DNA of 64,000 bases from Flavimobilis marinus (GTDB lineage Bacteria; Actinomycetota; Actinomycetes; Actinomycetales; Cellulomonadaceae), in contig NZ_FONZ01000004.1 of NCBI RefSeq assembly GCF_900113055.1, positions 1 through 64,000 on the forward strand, written 5' to 3'. Positions 45,906 to 54,830 of the stretch are shown piece after piece. The notes under the pieces were generated by a model, which worked only from the letters and a program-made list of their open reading frames with translations, searched no databases and was not told the DNA's origin. A program made the position numbers and the translations under genes. Position 1 is the stretch's first letter. Every line of letters starts with the position of its first letter.

Positions 45906-47197
45906 TCTCGCGATCCGGTGTCAGGCTCTCCGGCGGACCGCCACGCATGCTCCTCGAGTGCGTCGACGTGGGCGGCCGTCTCCGGCGTCGGCCCCGCGAC
46001 GACGACGGTGCGGGGCGCCGCGTCGACCGACTCCGCCCGGGGGGTCCGCCGCGGCGACCGGAAGATCAGATGGTCCCCGATCCCGAGGTCGGGGAACTTG
46101 TCCTTGCCGTGGAAGTACTGGATCACGGTGTTGAGCACCGCCACCACGGGCACGGCGAACAGCGCTCCGACGATCCCCGCGAGCATCGCCCCGCCGGTGA
46201 CGACCAGCAGGACGGCCACCGGGTGCAGGGACACGGCGTGGCCCATGAGGAACGGCTGCAGCACGTTGCCCTCGATCTGCTGCACCAGCAGCACGATCCC
46301 GAGCATGATCAACGCGTACACCCAGCCCTTGACCACGAGGGCCACGGCCACGGCGATCGCGCCCGTCGCGATGGCCCCGACGAACGGGATGAAGGACCCG
46401 ACGAACACCAGGGTGGCGAGGGGGAACGCGAGCGGCAGGCCGAGCACGGCCGCGCCCACGCCGATGCCGACCGCGTCGACGAACGCCACCAGGATCTGGG
46501 TGCGGACGTACGACGCGAGCGTGACGATGCCGCGCCGGCCCGCCTGGTGCACGTCCTCGCGCACATGGCGGGGGAGCAGCCCGACGACCCAGGTCCAGAT
46601 CCGGCGGCCGTCGAGCAGGAAGAAGAAGGCGCAGAAGAGCGCGATGATCGTACCGGCCAGGACCTGGCCGACGGTCGTCGTGACGGACAGTGCACCCGAG
46701 ACGAGCGTGCCCATGTTCTCCTCGGCGGCGGTCACGAGGTCGCCGAGGTACTCGTCGAGCTTGGCCTGCTCGACGTGGAACGGCGAGCCGGCCAGCCAGT
46801 CGAGGGCCTGCTGGAAGCCCTCCTGGGCCTTGGTGCTGAGGTCGCTGATGCCGTCGACGATCGAGGCGCCGGCGAGGGTGATGAGGGCGGCCACGAATCC
46901 GATCAGCCCGAGGACGGCGATCCCGGAGGCGAGCGCGCGCGGGAACCGGAGGCCGACGTGCAGGAGCCGCACGAGCGGCGCGAGCAGGACCGTGAACAGC
47001 AGCGCGACGGCCACCGGGATCGTCAGCGTCTTGAAGGTCGCGAGCACCCAGAGCCCGGCGACGACGGCCGCGGCGATGACGATCAGGCGCCAGGACCACG
47101 CGGCGGCGGCCTGGACGGACGGTGGCACGATGATCGGTCGCACCGGGGTCCCGGTGGCGGGCGCGCCCTCGTCGGTCGCGTCGGGTGCTTCGGTCAC
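45902..47197 (-). CDS. AI-2E family transporter (PerM/TqsA-like)
   Basis: A 431-residue membrane protein with about eight helices in the AI-2E exporter arrangement: two N-terminal helices, [21 protein letters not shown], a periplasmic segment, then [20 protein letters not shown], the [19 protein letters not shown] region and [27 protein letters not shown]. The last is the conserved family signature. Members export small molecules or sodium ions; the substrate is unknown. GTG 47197 is chosen because of the GGAG 7 bases upstream and a TAGCCT -10 element at 47230-47235 or 47235-47240, which excludes the longer frame. Leftward operon with threonine dehydratase. The last ~45 residues form a cytoplasmic, Pro/Arg/Glu-rich tail. 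Confidence 0.88.
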   Translation of the reverse strand: MTEAPDATDEGAPATGTPVRPIIVPPSVQAAAAWSWRLIVIAAAVVAGLWVLATFKTLTIPVAVALLFTVLLAPLVRLLHVGLRFPRALASGIAVLGLIGFVAALITLAGASIVDGISDLSTKAQEGFQQALDWLAGSPFHVEQAKLDEYLGDLVTAAEENMGTLVSGALSVTTTVGQVLAGTIIALFCAFFFLLDGRRIWTWVVGLLPRHVREDVHQAGRRGIVTLASYVRTQILVAFVDAVGIGVGAAVLGLPLAFPLATLVFVGSFIPFVGAIATGAIAVAVALVVKGWVYALIMLGIVLLVQQIEGNVLQPFLMGHAVSLHPVAVLLVVTGGAMLAGIVGALFAVPVVAVLNTVIQYFHGKDKFPDLGIGDHLIFRSPRRTPRAESVDAAPRTVVVAGPTPETAAHVDALEEHAWRSAGEPDTGSRE

Positions 47198-47228
47198 GTG
47201 TGCGCTCCACTCCTGGTCCGGGGCCTGC

Positions 47229-47240
47229 CAGGCTAGGCTA
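47229..47240. promoter_or_regulatory. Overlapping divergent -10 elements
   Basis: CAGGCTAGGCTA contains CAGGCT and TAGGCT on the plus strand and TAGCCT twice on the minus strand, so one 12-base segment can serve msrA (rightward) and the AI-2E family gene (leftward). Confidence 0.45.
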
Positions 47241-47364
47241 CGGCCCCGGCGCCCGGGCGCGGGAACAGGCGTGCGGGCGGCGGTGTTGCCCTCGTGCGCG
47301 GCCGCGCCCGACGCGGCACCCGTCCAGCTCTGCCGCTGGTCTCGACGTCTCATGGAGGTGGCTC

Positions 47365-48027
47365 GTGTTCGAGTCGATGTTCGGTTCGCTCAAGTCGACG
47401 ATGGTGGCCCCCGAGCGCGCGCTCGCCGGCCGCTCGCAGCCGATCTTCACCGTCCCGCCGACCCACGCCGTGCTCGGCACCCCGCTGCAGGGTCCGTGGC
47501 CCGAGGGCACGGCCGTCCTGTACCTGGGCCTGGGCTGCTTCTGGGGCGCCGAGAAGGAGCTCTGGCAGCTGCCCGGCGTCGTGACGACGGCAGCGGGGTA
47601 CATGGGCGGCTTCACGCCGTACCCGACCTACGAGGAGACCTGCACCGGGCAGACCGGGCACACGGAGACGGTGCTGGTCGCCTACGACCCGAGCGTCCTG
47701 ACGCACACGGACCTGCTGCGGCACTTCTGGGAGTCGCACGACCCGACGCAGGGCTTCCGGCAGGGCAACGACGTCGGCACCCAGTACCGCTCGGCCGTGT
47801 TCACGACGACGCCCGAGCAGGCCGAGGTCGCCCGCGCGACCCTGGCCGCGTTCCAGTCCTCGCTGAGCGAGCGCGGCTTCGGGACGATCACGACCGAGGT
47901 GCGCACGGCCGAGGAGGCCGGGCCGTTCTACTACGCCGAGGAGTACCACCAGCAGTACCTGCTGAAGAACCCGAACGGCTACTGCCCGGTGCACTCGACC
48001 GGCGTCGCCTGCCCCACCCCGGCCTGA
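47365..48027 (+). CDS. msrA: Peptide methionine sulfoxide reductase MsrA
   Basis: A 220-residue MsrA that reduces methionine-S-sulfoxide in proteins. The catalytic Cys58 lies in [28 protein letters not shown], followed by [46 protein letters not shown] and [29 protein letters not shown], with resolving cysteines in the last segment. The 40-residue N-terminal extension ([25 protein letters not shown]) is typical of actinobacterial MsrA. GTG 47365 follows GGAGG by 6 bases; the open frame upstream runs through the promoter region. Leader of about 120 bases without a visible riboregulator. Confidence 0.95.
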   Translation: MFESMFGSLKSTMVAPERALAGRSQPIFTVPPTHAVLGTPLQGPWPEGTAVLYLGLGCFWGAEKELWQLPGVVTTAAGYMGGFTPYPTYEETCTGQTGHTETVLVAYDPSVLTHTDLLRHFWESHDPTQGFRQGNDVGTQYRSAVFTTTPEQAEVARATLAAFQSSLSERGFGTITTEVRTAEEAGPFYYAEEYHQQYLLKNPNGYCPVHSTGVACPTPA

Positions 48028-48046
48028 AGCCCGGGGGCGGGGTCGG

Positions 48047-49372
48047 TCAGGGGTATAGACCCCGGGCCGTGTGGGCCGCCGCGACGCGGCCGACGCCGAT
48101 GACCAGCGCCGCGTCGCGCAGCGTCAGGCCGTCGCGACGCGCCCGGTCGGAGACCTTGGCGTAGGCGCTGCGCATCCGGCGCTCGAGCTTCTCCTCGACC
48201 TCGTCGTCGTTCCACCAGTACGCCTGGTTCGCTTGCACCCACTCGAAGTAGGAGACGACGACGCCGCCCGCGTTGGCGAGGATGTCCGGCACCACGGTCA
48301 CGCCGCGGCTGTGCAGCACGGCGTCGCCCTCGAGCGTCGTCGGGCCGTTGGCGCCCTCGACAACGAGCGACGCGCGCACCGTCTGGGCCGTCTGCGCGTT
48401 CAGCACACCCTCGACGGCGGCGGGCACGAGCACGTCGACGTCGGCCGCGAGCAGCTCGTCGCCGGTGATCGGGTCCGCCTCGTCGAACCCGACCACGCTC
48501 CCGGTCGCCGCGACGTGCTCGACCAGCCGCGCGACGTCGAGCCCGGTGTCGTTGCGGATCGCCCCGTACTGGTCGCTGACCGCCACGACGACCGCGCCCT
48601 CAGCCGCGAAGATCGCCGCGGCGTGGCCGCCGACCTTGCCGAAGCCCTGGATCGCCACGCGCGTGCCGGCGAGGTGCTCGCCGCGCTCGTGCAGCGCCGC
48701 GCGCGTGGCGTGCACGACGCCGCGGGATGTGGCGGTGGGACGGCCCACGGACCCGCCGAGGTTGAGCGGCTTGCCGGTGACCACGGCGGGCACGGTGTGC
48801 CCGGACGCGACCGAGTAGGTGTCGAGCACCCACGCCATGGTCTGCTCGTCGGTGCCGACGTCGGGCGCCATGATGTCCCGGTCCGGGCCGATGATCGGCA
48901 TGATCTCGGACGTGTAGCGCCGCGTCACGCGCTCGAGCTCGGACCGGGAGAACTCGCGCGGGTCGATCGACACCCCGCCCTTGGCCCCGCCGAACGGCAG
49001 CTCGACGATCGCGCACTTCCACGTCATGAGCATGGCCAGCGCTCGCACCTCGTCGGCGTCGACGCCCGGGGCGTAGCGCAGCCCGCCCTTGCCTGGGCCG
49101 CGCGTGAAGTTGTGCTGCACGCGGTAGCCGTGGAAGACGACCGTGTCGCCGTCGTCGCGCCGCAGCGGGACCGAAACGCTCATCTCTCGGCGCGGGGTGG
49201 CGAGGTTCGCCTGCAGCCCGTCCGGGAGCTCCAGGTGCTCCGCCGCGAGCTTCAGCTGGGCCAGGGCGGTCGCGAGCGCCGGGGTGTCCGCCGCCTCCGG
49301 TTCCGCCGTCGTCGTCGCGCCGGTGGGCGCCTCGTGCGTGGGGGCTGTGGAGCCCTGATGCGTCGCGGTCAC
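48047..49372 (-). CDS. Glutamate dehydrogenase (Glu/Leu/Phe/Val family)
   Basis: A 441-residue amino-acid dehydrogenase interconverting glutamate and 2-oxoglutarate plus ammonia. The substrate-binding region VQHNFTRGPGKGGLRYAP and the catalytic-lysine motif VELPFGGAKGGVSIDP are followed by the dinucleotide fold AIQGFGKVGGHAAAIFAAEG. GKGG-R-Y and PFGGAKGG are typical of the NAD-type short enzymes. The first 35 residues are a low-complexity Ala/Thr/Pro lead. GTG 49372 with GGGGAG 5 bases upstream; the longer frame crosses the crcB genes. It lies 38 bases downstream of the crcB pair on the same strand and may be the end of that long transcript or have its own promoter. Confidence 0.92.
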   Translation of the reverse strand: MTATHQGSTAPTHEAPTGATTTAEPEAADTPALATALAQLKLAAEHLELPDGLQANLATPRREMSVSVPLRRDDGDTVVFHGYRVQHNFTRGPGKGGLRYAPGVDADEVRALAMLMTWKCAIVELPFGGAKGGVSIDPREFSRSELERVTRRYTSEIMPIIGPDRDIMAPDVGTDEQTMAWVLDTYSVASGHTVPAVVTGKPLNLGGSVGRPTATSRGVVHATRAALHERGEHLAGTRVAIQGFGKVGGHAAAIFAAEGAVVVAVSDQYGAIRNDTGLDVARLVEHVAATGSVVGFDEADPITGDELLAADVDVLVPAAVEGVLNAQTAQTVRASLVVEGANGPTTLEGDAVLHSRGVTVVPDILANAGGVVVSYFEWVQANQAYWWNDDEVEEKLERRMRSAYAKVSDRARRDGLTLRDAALVIGVGRVAAAHTARGLYP

Positions 49373-49410
49373 GTTCTCTCCCCATCGATGAGCCAGACCT
49401 TGGGCCCACC

Positions 49411-49815
49411 TTAACCAGCGAGCGCGTAACCGGCCGCCGCAGCGGCGAGACCGAGGACGAGGTGCGCCGCGAGACGGGCGAGCAGCCGTCCCCGGGCGCC
49501 GGCGCGCGCGTCGTCGGCGAGCTCGACCGCGACGGTCGAGAAGGTCGTCAGGCCGCCGGCGAGTCCCGCGCCCCCCACCAGGAGCCAGGTCTGGTCCCAC
49601 CCGTGCACGGCGACGAGGGCGGCGAGGACGCCGAGCAGCGCCGAGCCGGCGACGTTCACGACGAGCGTCGCGGCCCCCGGGTGCACGAACCACCGTGCGC
49701 CGTACCGCGCGTGCAGCCGCGCGAGCGCACGGTTCTGGGCAAGCTCAACCAGCGCCCGCAGCACGGCACCGACTCCGGCGGCGAGCGCGACGGCGCACGC
49801 GAGCCCCGCGCTCAC
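49411..49815 (-). CDS. crcB: Fluoride ion channel subunit CrcB/Fluc (second copy)
   Basis: A 134-residue four-helix membrane protein of the Fluc family. NVAGSALLGVLAAL is the helix-2 motif with the pore Asn, and GLAGGLTTFSTVAVE is the helix-3 break that forms the central sodium site and the Phe box. Fluc channels are antiparallel dimers; where two crcB genes lie side by side they form a heterodimer. The N-terminal helix AACAVALAAGVGAVLRALVE keeps the conserved Gly-Arg. The start codon is GTG, 13 bases after the first crcB copy. Confidence 0.9.
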   Translation of the reverse strand: MSAGLACAVALAAGVGAVLRALVELAQNRALARLHARYGARWFVHPGAATLVVNVAGSALLGVLAALVAVHGWDQTWLLVGGAGLAGGLTTFSTVAVELADDARAGARGRLLARLAAHLVLGLAAAAAGYALAG

Positions 49816-49828
49816 ACGAGCCCCGCGC

Positions 49829-50230
49829 TCACGCGGCGTTCCCGCGCGCGTCCGGTGCCGCGACGCGCCCGCCGACGACGAGCCCCGCGCACGCGGCGAG
49901 CACGCCGACGACGACGGTGGCGACGAGGTAGCCGGCCGCGAGGACGACGTCGCCGTCGGCGACCAGCCGGTCGACCGCGTGCGTGACGGCGGAGAAGGTG
50001 GTGAAGCCGCCCAGCAGCCCGGTGCCCAGCAGCGGGCGTGCCCACGCGGGGGAGCGTCCGGGCCGGACCCACGCCGCGAGCAGGAGGCCGAGCGTGAACG
50101 CGCCGACGACGTTGATCGCCCAGGTGAGCCAGGGCGCGCCGGGTCCCTCGTGCGTCACGAGCAGCGCGCGGGTCAGGCCCCCCGCCGCGCCGCCCGCGAG
50201 GACGAGCAGCAGGGTGCGCGCCGTCCTCAC
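49829..50230 (-). CDS. crcB: Fluoride ion channel subunit CrcB/Fluc (first copy)
   Basis: A 133-residue four-helix Fluc subunit: GGAAGGLTRALL in helix 1, WAINVVGAFTLGLLLA with the pore Asn and GTGLLGGFTTFSAVTHAVD in helix 3. It is clearly distinct in sequence from the second copy 13 bases downstream, as expected of a heterodimer pair exporting fluoride passively. Its GTG start overlaps the stop of the LacI-family repressor (GTGA), an unexpected coupling. I looked for a fluoride riboswitch directly upstream and saw none; the coupling leaves no space for one. GTG 50230 is preferred because the longer frame is the repressor's shadow. Confidence 0.9.
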   Translation of the reverse strand: MRTARTLLLVLAGGAAGGLTRALLVTHEGPGAPWLTWAINVVGAFTLGLLLAAWVRPGRSPAWARPLLGTGLLGGFTTFSAVTHAVDRLVADGDVVLAAGYLVATVVVGVLAACAGLVVGGRVAAPDARGNAA

Positions 50231-51246
50231 GTGCTGGCCCGGACGACCAGCTCGGGGGGGAAGACGACGGTGGGGACGTCGCGCTTGCCCGACAGCAGCG
50301 TCAGCAGCTGCTCGACGGCGCACGAGGCCATCTCCACCACGGGGTTGCGGACGGTGGTCAGGGGCGGGGTCATGCTCGCGGCGACACCCAGGTCGTCGAA
50401 CCCGACGACGGAGACGTCCTCGGGCACGCGGCGGCCGTGCGCGCGCAGGGCCTCGAGCGCACCGAGCGCCATGGAGTCCGACGCCGCGAAGACCGCGTCC
50501 AGGTCCGGGTGCACCGCGAGGAGGTCGGTCATCGCGCGGTGCCCGGACGCGACCGTGAACTCGCCGGACGCGAACGCGTCGGCCGGCAGCCCTGCGTCGG
50601 TCAGCACGTCGGACCACCCGTCGCGGCGGTCGAGCCCGGCGGCCATGTCTGCCGGCCCCGCGATGTGCGCGATGCGCGTGCGGCCCGTGTCGACCAGGTG
50701 CTGGACCGCCTGCCGGGCGCCCGCCCGGTTGTCGACGTCGGTGTAGATCAGTCCCTCGGTCGCTGCGAAGGGACGCCCCACGAACACGGCGGGGACCGGG
50801 CTCGCGAGGACTGCCTCCTCGAGGCCGTCCTCGCGGTGGTGGGACGCGATCACGACGCCGTCGACGTGGCCGGCACGCAGGTACCGCGCCAGGCGTCGGG
50901 GCGACTCGCCCGGCCGGGCGATGATGAGCAGCAGCTGCAGGTCCGTCGCGGCGAGCGCAGCACCGACCCCGCGCAACGTGCCGCCGATGAACGGGTCGGA
51001 CAGCACGCGCTCGTCAGGCTCGGGGACGACGAGGGCGATCGAGTCGGTCCGGCGGGTGACGAGCGAGCGCGCCGCCCGGTTCGGCACGTAGCCGAGCCGG
51101 GCGGCGGCGTCGTCGACGGCGGCCTGGGCCTGGGGGGAGACGCGGGCGCCCCCGTTGAGCGCGCGGGAGGCCGTGGAGCGGGAGACTCCCGCGGCGGCGG
51201 CGACCTCATCGAGGGTCGGCTGCGCGGTGGCAGAGATCGTGGTCAC
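50227..51246 (-). CDS. LacI-family transcriptional repressor
   Basis: A 339-residue LacI/GalR regulator. The N-terminal HTH TLDEVAAAAGVSRSTASRALNG with hinge helix (VSPQAQAAVDDAAARLGYVPNRAARSLV) is followed by the periplasmic-binding-like sugar domain (GGTLRGVGAALA.., HREDGLEEAVLASPVPAVFVGRP, AVFAASDSMALGALEAL, VVGFDDLGVAASMTPPLTTVRNPV). It probably controls the transport/beta-glucosidase genes just upstream, like CebR of Streptomyces; palindromic boxes lie before the binding-protein gene. GTG 51246 is the only start in frame before the HTH with fitting length. It follows the glucosidase gene by 31 bases and is coupled to crcB. Confidence 0.92.
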   Translation of the reverse strand: MTTISATAQPTLDEVAAAAGVSRSTASRALNGGARVSPQAQAAVDDAAARLGYVPNRAARSLVTRRTDSIALVVPEPDERVLSDPFIGGTLRGVGAALAATDLQLLLIIARPGESPRRLARYLRAGHVDGVVIASHHREDGLEEAVLASPVPAVFVGRPFAATEGLIYTDVDNRAGARQAVQHLVDTGRTRIAHIAGPADMAAGLDRRDGWSDVLTDAGLPADAFASGEFTVASGHRAMTDLLAVHPDLDAVFAASDSMALGALEALRAHGRRVPEDVSVVGFDDLGVAASMTPPLTTVRNPVVEMASCAVEQLLTLLSGKRDVPTVVFPPELVVRAST

Positions 51247-51277
51247 GTGGACATCTTTCCACCGCGCAGCGGCTTCC

Positions 51278-52810
51278 TCAGCGCCCGGAGGTCCCCCGGG
51301 CCGGGACGACGTTGGTGCGGGCGACCTCGGAGAACCACTTGCCGCTCGCCTTGACCGTGCGTTCCTGCGTCTCGAAGTCGACGCGCACGATGCCGAACCG
51401 CTGGTGGTAGCCCCACGCCCACTCGAAGTTGTCGAGCAGCGACCAGGCGAAGTACCCGCGCACGTCGGCACCGGCCTCCATCGCGTCCCGCACAGCACGC
51501 AGGTGCACGTCGTAGAACTCGAGGCGGTCCGTGTCCTCGACGTAGCCGTGGGCGTCGGGGACGTCGTCGTACGCGCAGCCGTTCTCGGTGATGTACAGCG
51601 CCGTGCCGGCCGGACCTGTGTACTCCTCCTGCAGGCGGAGCAGCAGTCGCGTCATGCCCTCGGGCTGCACCTCCCACTGCTGCGCCGTGTGCGGCAGGCC
51701 GCGGTTGCGGCCGTGGATGCCGTGCGCGGCGGCGTGCGGGGACTGCGTGGGGCGCTCGACGGGGGCGGACCCCTGCAACGGCTCGGGGTACGCCCGGTAG
51801 GAGACCTCCTCGCCGTGGTAGTAGTTCACGCCGAGCGCGTCGATCGGGCTCGAGATCGCCGCCATGTCGCCGTCCTGGATCTTCTCCTCGAAGCCGCTCC
51901 GCAGGCCCTCGGCCTCGAGGTCCTCGAGCAGGTCCAGCGGATAGGCACCGCGGAAGATCGGGTCGGCGAACAGACGGTTGAACTGCCCGTCGATCCGGCG
52001 AGCCGCGTCCACGTCCCGCGGGTCGGCCGGGTCGACCGGGTCTGCCACCGTGAAGTTCAGCGTGATGCCGAGCTCGGCCTGCGGCTGACGCTGACGCAGC
52101 TCCTGGACGACCAGCCCGTGCCCGAGCAGCTGGTGGTGCGCGGCCGCCAGTGCCTTGCCGTAGTCGCGGTCACCGGGAGCGTGCGTGCCGCCGCCGTAGC
52201 TGAGCATCGAGGAGCACCACGGCTCGTTGAGCGTGGTCCACACCGACACGCGGTCCTGGAGGGCCTCGTGCACCGCGAGGGAGTAGTCGACGAACTTGAG
52301 CGCGGTGTCCCGGTTGCCCCAGCCGCCGCTCGCCTCGAGGGACTGGGGGTGGTCCCAGTGGAACAGGGTGACCCAGGGCAGGATGTCCCGCTCGAGCAAC
52401 GTGTCCACGAGCCGCGAGTAGTAGTCGAGGCCCTTCGGGTTGACGGGGCCGGCGTCGGGGCAGACGCGGGCCCACGAGATCGAGAAGCGGTACGCGCCGA
52501 GGTTCATCGAGCGCATGAGGTCCGCGTCCTCGACGTAACGGTGGTACTGGTCGCACGCGACCTCGCCGTCGTGGCCCGAGAGGACGGCCCCGGGCACGCG
52601 GGTGAAGGCGTCCCAGACGCTGTCGGTGCGTCCGTCCTCGTGCGCGGCGCCCTCGACCTGATAGCTCGAGGTGGCCGCGGCCCAGAGGAAGCCGTCGGGG
52701 AAGGGGACCGCGTCGGTGCTGGCGAGGTGCTTGCCCTGCGTGTACGCGGCCGGGTGGGGGTTGTGCGTCGCGCTCGGCTGCTGCTGCGTCGACTGTGCTG
52801 AGGGGGTCAT
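51278..52810 (-). CDS. GH1 beta-glucosidase
   Basis: A 510-residue family 1 retaining beta-glycosidase, cytoplasmic (no signal peptide). The N-terminal FPDGFLWAAATSSYQVEGA is the family signature; the acid/base is Glu196 in WTTLNEPWCSS and the nucleophile Glu409 in LYITENGCAYDD. DNFEWAWGYHQRFGIV closes the barrel. The enzyme would hydrolyse cellobiose or a related beta-glucoside imported by the adjacent ABC system. The first 27 residues are a Gln/Ser/His-rich lead. ATG overlaps the permease stop by 4 bases, so it is translationally coupled to the transporter. Order binding protein-permease-permease-GH1-LacI equals cebEFG-bglC-cebR. Confidence 0.95.
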   Translation of the reverse strand: MTPSAQSTQQQPSATHNPHPAAYTQGKHLASTDAVPFPDGFLWAAATSSYQVEGAAHEDGRTDSVWDAFTRVPGAVLSGHDGEVACDQYHRYVEDADLMRSMNLGAYRFSISWARVCPDAGPVNPKGLDYYSRLVDTLLERDILPWVTLFHWDHPQSLEASGGWGNRDTALKFVDYSLAVHEALQDRVSVWTTLNEPWCSSMLSYGGGTHAPGDRDYGKALAAAHHQLLGHGLVVQELRQRQPQAELGITLNFTVADPVDPADPRDVDAARRIDGQFNRLFADPIFRGAYPLDLLEDLEAEGLRSGFEEKIQDGDMAAISSPIDALGVNYYHGEEVSYRAYPEPLQGSAPVERPTQSPHAAAHGIHGRNRGLPHTAQQWEVQPEGMTRLLLRLQEEYTGPAGTALYITENGCAYDDVPDAHGYVEDTDRLEFYDVHLRAVRDAMEAGADVRGYFAWSLLDNFEWAWGYHQRFGIVRVDFETQERTVKASGKWFSEVARTNVVPARGTSGR

Positions 52811-53718
52811 CCCTTGACTGCTCCTGCCATGATTCCGGAGACGAGCTGCTTACCTGCGAAGACGAACACCACGAGCAGCGGGAGCGTGGAGAGCAGGACG
52901 CCGGCCATGATCAGCGAGTAGTCCTGGAAGTAGCTGGACTGGAGCTGGCGCACGACCATGGGCAGCGTGGGGTTCTGGTTGTTGAGGATGATCGACGGCC
53001 AGAAGTAGTTGGTCCAGCTGCCGATGAATGTGAACAGGGCGAGCATCGCGGCCGCAGGGCGCGCGGCAGGCATCGCGACGTGCCAGAAGGTGCGGATCAT
53101 CGACGCGCCGTCCACGCGGGCGGCCTCGATGAGCTCGTAGGGCAAGGCGTTCTCGAGGAACTGGGTCATCCAGAACACGCCGAACGCCGTGACGATGCCG
53201 GGCACGATCACCGCGGCGAGGTGCCCGGACCAGCCGATGTCCCGCATCACGATGAAGAGCGGGACGACACCCAGTTGGGTCGGGATCGCCATGGTCGCCA
53301 CGACGAACACGAGCAGCGGCTTGCGGCCACGGAAGCGCAGCTTGGCGAACGAGTAGCCAGCCAGCGTGGAGAACATCACGACGGCCGCAACCTGCACGAG
53401 CGCGACGATGAACGAGTTCACGACGCCCTTGACCAGGGGGATGTCCGAGTTCAGTACGCGCTGCACGTTGTCCATGAGCAGGCCGTCCGGGATCAGGTCC
53501 GGGATCGGGTGCTGCGAGATCGTCACCTGGTCGCTCGAGGCGAGCAGGAACGTGTAGTAGATCGGGTAGGCCGAGATCAGCAGCACGGTGCCGAGGATCA
53601 GGTAGGTCACCCAGCCGGGGCGGCGGTTGGTGCCGGCGGCCTTGACCTTGCGGCGGCGGGCCGCGACGCGTGCGGCGCCGGGTCCGGCCGTCTGTGCGAT
53701 GACGGGCAGCGAGCTCAT
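52807..53718 (-). CDS. Carbohydrate ABC transporter permease (MalG/CebG type)
   Basis: A 303-residue inner-membrane permease with six helices, a basic N-terminal tail, and the EAA loop YELIEAARVDGASMIRTFWHVAMPAARPA (about 190-218) that docks to the ATPase. It ends in MAGAVKG, the usual C-terminus of this family. It pairs with the upstream permease to form the channel. Overlaps both neighbours by ATGA. No ATPase gene is in the operon, so a shared MsiK-type ATPase from elsewhere is needed, normal for actinobacterial sugar importers. Confidence 0.93.
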   Translation of the reverse strand: MSSLPVIAQTAGPGAARVAARRRKVKAAGTNRRPGWVTYLILGTVLLISAYPIYYTFLLASSDQVTISQHPIPDLIPDGLLMDNVQRVLNSDIPLVKGVVNSFIVALVQVAAVVMFSTLAGYSFAKLRFRGRKPLLVFVVATMAIPTQLGVVPLFIVMRDIGWSGHLAAVIVPGIVTAFGVFWMTQFLENALPYELIEAARVDGASMIRTFWHVAMPAARPAAAMLALFTFIGSWTNYFWPSIILNNQNPTLPMVVRQLQSSYFQDYSLIMAGVLLSTLPLLVVFVFAGKQLVSGIMAGAVKG

Positions 53719-54734
53719 CGGATCCTCCTGAGGGCCGGCGTCGCGCGGCGGGCGGCGCGGGTGCCGGCGGACGAGATGCGGTTGGTGAGCCAGAAGTTCA
53801 GGAGTCCGATCACGATGATGATCGCGAACAGGATCAAGGCGACGGCGCTCGCGCGCCCGAAGCTCTTCTGGTTGCCCCAGCCGAGGTTGTAGAGGTAGAG
53901 GGTGACGGTCAGCCACTGGCCGCTCGCGCCTCCGCGGCCCTCGCTGTCGAACACGCGGACCTCGTCGAAGATCTGCAGGCCGCCGATCGTCGAGGTGATA
54001 ACGACGAAGATGATGGTCGCGCGCAGCTGCGGGACGGTCACGGAGAAGAACTGGCGGACTCGGCCGGCGCCGTCGAGCGTCGCGGCCTCGTAGAGGTCGC
54101 GCGGGACGGCCTGCATCGCAGCGAGGAAGATCAGCGCGTTGTAGCCGGTCCAGCGGAAGTTGACCATGCTCGCGATCGCGAGGTGGCTCGGCAGGGTCTC
54201 GGAGTGCCACATGATCGGGTCCATGCCGATGGCGCCGAGGAGCTCGTTGATCGCGCCGTACTGGTCGCCGAACATGCGGGAGAAGATCAGGCCGACGGCG
54301 ACGGGAGCGACGACGTACGGCAGCAGGACACCCATGCGCCAGAACGTCTTCGCACGGAGGTTCGCGTCGAGCATCGCGGCGATGATGATCGCGGCGAGCA
54401 CCTGCGGCACGGACGACAGCAGGAAGATGGAGAAGGTGTTGCGCAGCGCGAGCCAGAAGGAGTCCTGACCGAGGACGTCGCGGAAGTTCTGCAGGCCGAC
54501 GAACTCGCCCTGGCCGGTAAGCAGGTGCCAGTCGTGCAACGACACGTACACCGTGTACAGGAACGGGAACAGGCCCGTCAGGGCGAACAGCAGGAAGAAC
54601 GGCGAGATGTACAGGTACGGCGAGAGCTTCAGGTCCCAGCGGCCGAGCTTCTGGCTGAACGCGATGCGTCGCGGGGGTCGGTCGGGGTCCGGCTGCGGCG
54701 TGGCCTGCAGCGGCTGTGGGGTCAGGACGGCCAT
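53715..54734 (-). CDS. Carbohydrate ABC transporter permease (MalF/CebF type)
   Basis: A 339-residue permease: a 38-residue Pro/Gln-rich cytoplasmic lead, six membrane helices beginning LSPYLYISPFFLLFALTGLFPFLYTVYVS, and the EAA loop RDLYEAATLDGAGRVRQFFSVTVPQLR (about 228-254). ATG 54734 is chosen for the AAGGA 6 bases upstream; the frame further upstream lacks such a site. It overlaps the MalG-type permease by ATGA and lies 96 bases downstream of the binding-protein gene. Confidence 0.93.
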   Translation of the reverse strand: MAVLTPQPLQATPQPDPDRPPRRIAFSQKLGRWDLKLSPYLYISPFFLLFALTGLFPFLYTVYVSLHDWHLLTGQGEFVGLQNFRDVLGQDSFWLALRNTFSIFLLSSVPQVLAAIIIAAMLDANLRAKTFWRMGVLLPYVVAPVAVGLIFSRMFGDQYGAINELLGAIGMDPIMWHSETLPSHLAIASMVNFRWTGYNALIFLAAMQAVPRDLYEAATLDGAGRVRQFFSVTVPQLRATIIFVVITSTIGGLQIFDEVRVFDSEGRGGASGQWLTVTLYLYNLGWGNQKSFGRASAVALILFAIIIVIGLLNFWLTNRISSAGTRAARRATPALRRIR

Positions 54735-54830
54735 GGGAGTTCCTTCGGATCGGGCTGGTGCCACGCGCCGCGTGGCGCCAGGGGGGAGAAACCCTGGCGC
54801 CACGCGACGGCGTCGGAGGTCAGGTCAGGC

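Noticed and set aside
49816-50300. A possible fluoride riboswitch near the crcB genes
   Set aside because: The first crcB overlaps the LacI gene and the second follows after 13 bases; no conserved fluoride-aptamer sequence was seen in the surrounding DNA.
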